A stretch of 21,715 bases of DNA, from contig JACQSJ010000032.1 of assembly GCA_016205995.1 (NCBI GenBank), positions 1 through 21,715 on the forward strand. The letters run 5' to 3'. This document shows, in pieces, positions 20,355 to 21,715 of the stretch. A program made the position numbers and the translations under genes. The DNA is from Candidatus Uhrbacteria bacterium. GTDB taxonomy: Bacteria; Patescibacteriota; Patescibacteriia; UBA9934; GWF2-40-263. The notes below the pieces were generated by a model, which searched no databases, was not told the DNA's origin, and was given only the letters and a program-made list of their open reading frames with translations. Within the stretch, counting starts at the first letter, position 1. Every line of letters starts with the position of its first letter.

Positions 20355-21614
20355 ATGTCTGAAGAGATTTTTACAGGGCTAGATGTGGGCACCTACGCGA
20401 TCAGAGTCGCCGTAGGCAAACTCGTGCCCTCCGCAGAAGGAGGAGACCAGATCCATATTATTGGAGCTGTTGAGGTTCCCAGCGCCGGGGTGAGTAAGGG
20501 GACGATTACGAACCTTGAAGACGCGGTGTCGTCAATCTCCCGCGCCCTTGAACAGGCGGAGCGCATCACGGGCCTGCCTTTGAGCAAAGCGTGGGTAGGC
20601 ATTAACGGGAGCCACATCCTTTCGCAGGATTCCCGCGGGGTCATTGGCGTTGGCCGCTCTGATGGGGAGATTCGGGACGAGGACGTCGAGCGCTCCATCG
20701 AGGCAGCCCGCACAGTCGCTACCCCCACCAACTACGAGATCATTCACGTGATCCCTAAGTGTTTTACCGTCGATGGCCAGCGGGGGGTAAAAGATCCCGT
20801 TGGCATGAATGGGATCCGGTTAGAAGTCGATGCGATTATCATCCAGGGTCTTGGCTCACAGATCAAAAATCTCACCAAGGCGGTCTACCGAACGGGATTG
20901 GATATCGAGGACCTAGTGTTCTCCATCTTGGCTACGGCCGAGGCGGTGGTGAGCGATCGACAGAAGGAACTGGGGGTCTGTGTGGTGAACATTGGCGCCT
21001 CCACGACCAGCTTGGTGGTGTACGAGGAAGGGGATGTCCTGCATACGGCCGTATTGCCTATCGGCTCTGACCATGTGACCTCGGATATTGCCATTGGGTT
21101 GCGTACCTCCATCGAGGTCGCGGAACAAGTGAAATTGCGCCATGCGACCTGTCTCCCAGATGACGTCCCAAAAAAGGAGGAGATCAACCTGGGCGAACTC
21201 GGTGCTCCTGAGGAGGAGATCGTGGGCCGGAAGTTTGTGGCAGATATCACAGAGGCTCGTGTGCAGGAAATTTTTGAACATGTGGATCGTGAACTTAAGA
21301 AGATTGACCGATCAGGAATGCTGCCTGCGGGAGTCATCCTCACTGGGGGAGGGGCAAAGCTCAGCGGGATTCTCGACGCAGCAAAGGCGGCGTTCCGCTT
21401 GCCCGTCTCGTTAGGGACGCCCATCGGAATCACCAGTGTCATCGACAAGATTCACGATCCCAGCATGAGCACGGCCATGGGGCTGGTTCTCTGGGGCCAC
21501 CATATCCGTGGCACAGGCTCGCGGGGAGGCATAGGACAGCTGTTTACCCGCCTCGGAGACATGGATAAGCTCACCTCTGGTTTCAAAAAAATTTTTCAAT
21601 CTCTCAAGCCGTAG
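20355..21614 (+). CDS. ftsA: Cell division protein FtsA
   Basis: This 419-residue actin-like ATPase would tether FtsZ filaments to the membrane at the division site. The phosphate-1 loop is FTGLDVGTYAIRVAVG (about 6-21). The FtsA-specific 1C region follows (about 85-165). The phosphate-2 loop is VVNIGASTTSLVVY (about 210-223), and the adenosine motif is GVILTGGGAKLSG. A C-terminal amphipathic helix, GFKKIFQSL, would serve as membrane anchor. In the phosphate-2 loop Asn212 stands where most family members have Asp (DIGxGTT), and Ala follows the Gly. PilM belongs to the same superfamily, but the C-terminal helix and the terminator-promoter context favour FtsA. No Shine-Dalgarno site is visible. 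A terminator follows the stop. Confidence 0.9.
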   Translation: MSEEIFTGLDVGTYAIRVAVGKLVPSAEGGDQIHIIGAVEVPSAGVSKGTITNLEDAVSSISRALEQAERITGLPLSKAWVGINGSHILSQDSRGVIGVGRSDGEIRDEDVERSIEAARTVATPTNYEIIHVIPKCFTVDGQRGVKDPVGMNGIRLEVDAIIIQGLGSQIKNLTKAVYRTGLDIEDLVFSILATAEAVVSDRQKELGVCVVNIGASTTSLVVYEEGDVLHTAVLPIGSDHVTSDIAIGLRTSIEVAEQVKLRHATCLPDDVPKKEEINLGELGAPEEEIVGRKFVADITEARVQEIFEHVDRELKKIDRSGMLPAGVILTGGGAKLSGILDAAKAAFRLPVSLGTPIGITSVIDKIHDPSMSTAMGLVLWGHHIRGTGSRGGIGQLFTRLGDMDKLTSGFKKIFQSLKP

Positions 21615-21620
21615 GAAACG

Positions 21621-21655
21621 AACAAAAGAAGATATACACATCTTCTTTTTTGTTT
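21621..21655 (+). terminator. Rho-independent terminator after ftsA
   Basis: AAAAGAAGAT (21624-21633) pairs with ATCTTCTTTT (21640-21649) around the loop ATACAC and runs into a T-rich tail. Flanking A and T residues extend the stem. It lies seven bases after the ftsA stop. Confidence 0.85.
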
Positions 21656-21657
21656 TC

Positions 21658-21685
21658 TTGACACTCGAATTGCCGGTGCTAAAGT
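21658..21685 (+). promoter_or_regulatory. Strong extended -10 promoter reading out of the window
   Basis: A perfect -35 TTGACA (21658-21663) is followed by 16 bases and TAAAGT (21680-21685), preceded by TGC, which gives the extended -10 pattern TGnTAnAnT in part. It sits right after the ftsA terminator, so the next gene is transcribed separately. By usual gene order that gene would be ftsZ, but it is outside the window. Confidence 0.6.
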
Positions 21686-21715
21686 GTTGAATGATTTTTG
21701 TGCTCAGTGTAGCGA

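Noticed and set aside
1..21715. tRNA, rRNA, insertion sequences or phage genes
   Set aside because: No cloverleaf-like sequences, rRNA stretches, transposase motifs or phage proteins were seen on either strand by eye; small structured RNAs cannot be fully excluded without a covariance search.

Overview
The window is about 21.7 kb of gene-dense bacterial DNA of moderately high GC. Every convincing gene is on the + strand. Gene content and style point to a Candidate Phyla Radiation (Patescibacteria) genome. The indicators are the hisS-rpsU-yqeY cluster, proteins with a VirB2/T4SS-pilin-like membrane module fused to Ig-like domains, a giant Cys-rich surface protein with DUF4215 repeats, small membrane proteins with thrombospondin-type-3 calcium loops, and few visible Shine-Dalgarno sites. 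TGA is used as a stop (ABC gene, ybeY), so the code-25 lineages (Gracilibacteria, Absconditabacteria) are unlikely. The taxonomic call is inference; no marker such as 16S rRNA is present.

Layout: (1) 1-1254, the 3' part of an ABC exporter subunit whose Walker B glutamate is a glutamine. (2) 1260-1285, a perfect palindrome, then lepB (signal peptidase I). (3) 1938-2021, a composite inverted repeat that would lie in the hisS leader, then hisS, rpsU and a yqeY gene whose product continues into a signal peptide and a two-helix pilin-like membrane module. A clear Rho-independent terminator ends this block at about 4529-4557. (4) 4630-19522, a surface-protein block: a 626-aa Ig-like protein, a 3491-aa giant protein, and three single-pass membrane proteins with calcium-binding loops. 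(5) 19524-21614, ybeY, dgkA and ftsA, closed by a terminator. A strong promoter then points out of the window, toward a gene that would be ftsZ by common order (not seen).

Working together: the giant protein and its 626-aa neighbour share a signal peptide and a VirB2-like two-helix module, with a basic loop that should be cytoplasmic. Their long C-terminal parts would then be outside the cell. The giant protein carries Ig/TIG domains, 13 DUF4215 units, 11 copies of a short Cys motif, an EF-hand pair, a pseudopilin-like domain and a C-terminal von Willebrand A domain. This is the architecture of a large disulfide- and calcium-stabilised adhesin or surface fibre. The three following membrane proteins look like calcium-dependent envelope partners. 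The genes from 4630 to 21614 are tightly packed with no terminator seen between them. Surface construction may therefore be co-transcribed with ribosome maturation (ybeY), undecaprenol recycling (dgkA) and division (ftsA), although ftsA appears to have its own promoter.

The best candidate for an undescribed system is this VirB2-module-anchored giant surface apparatus with its calcium-loop partners and the YqeY-pilin fusion just upstream.
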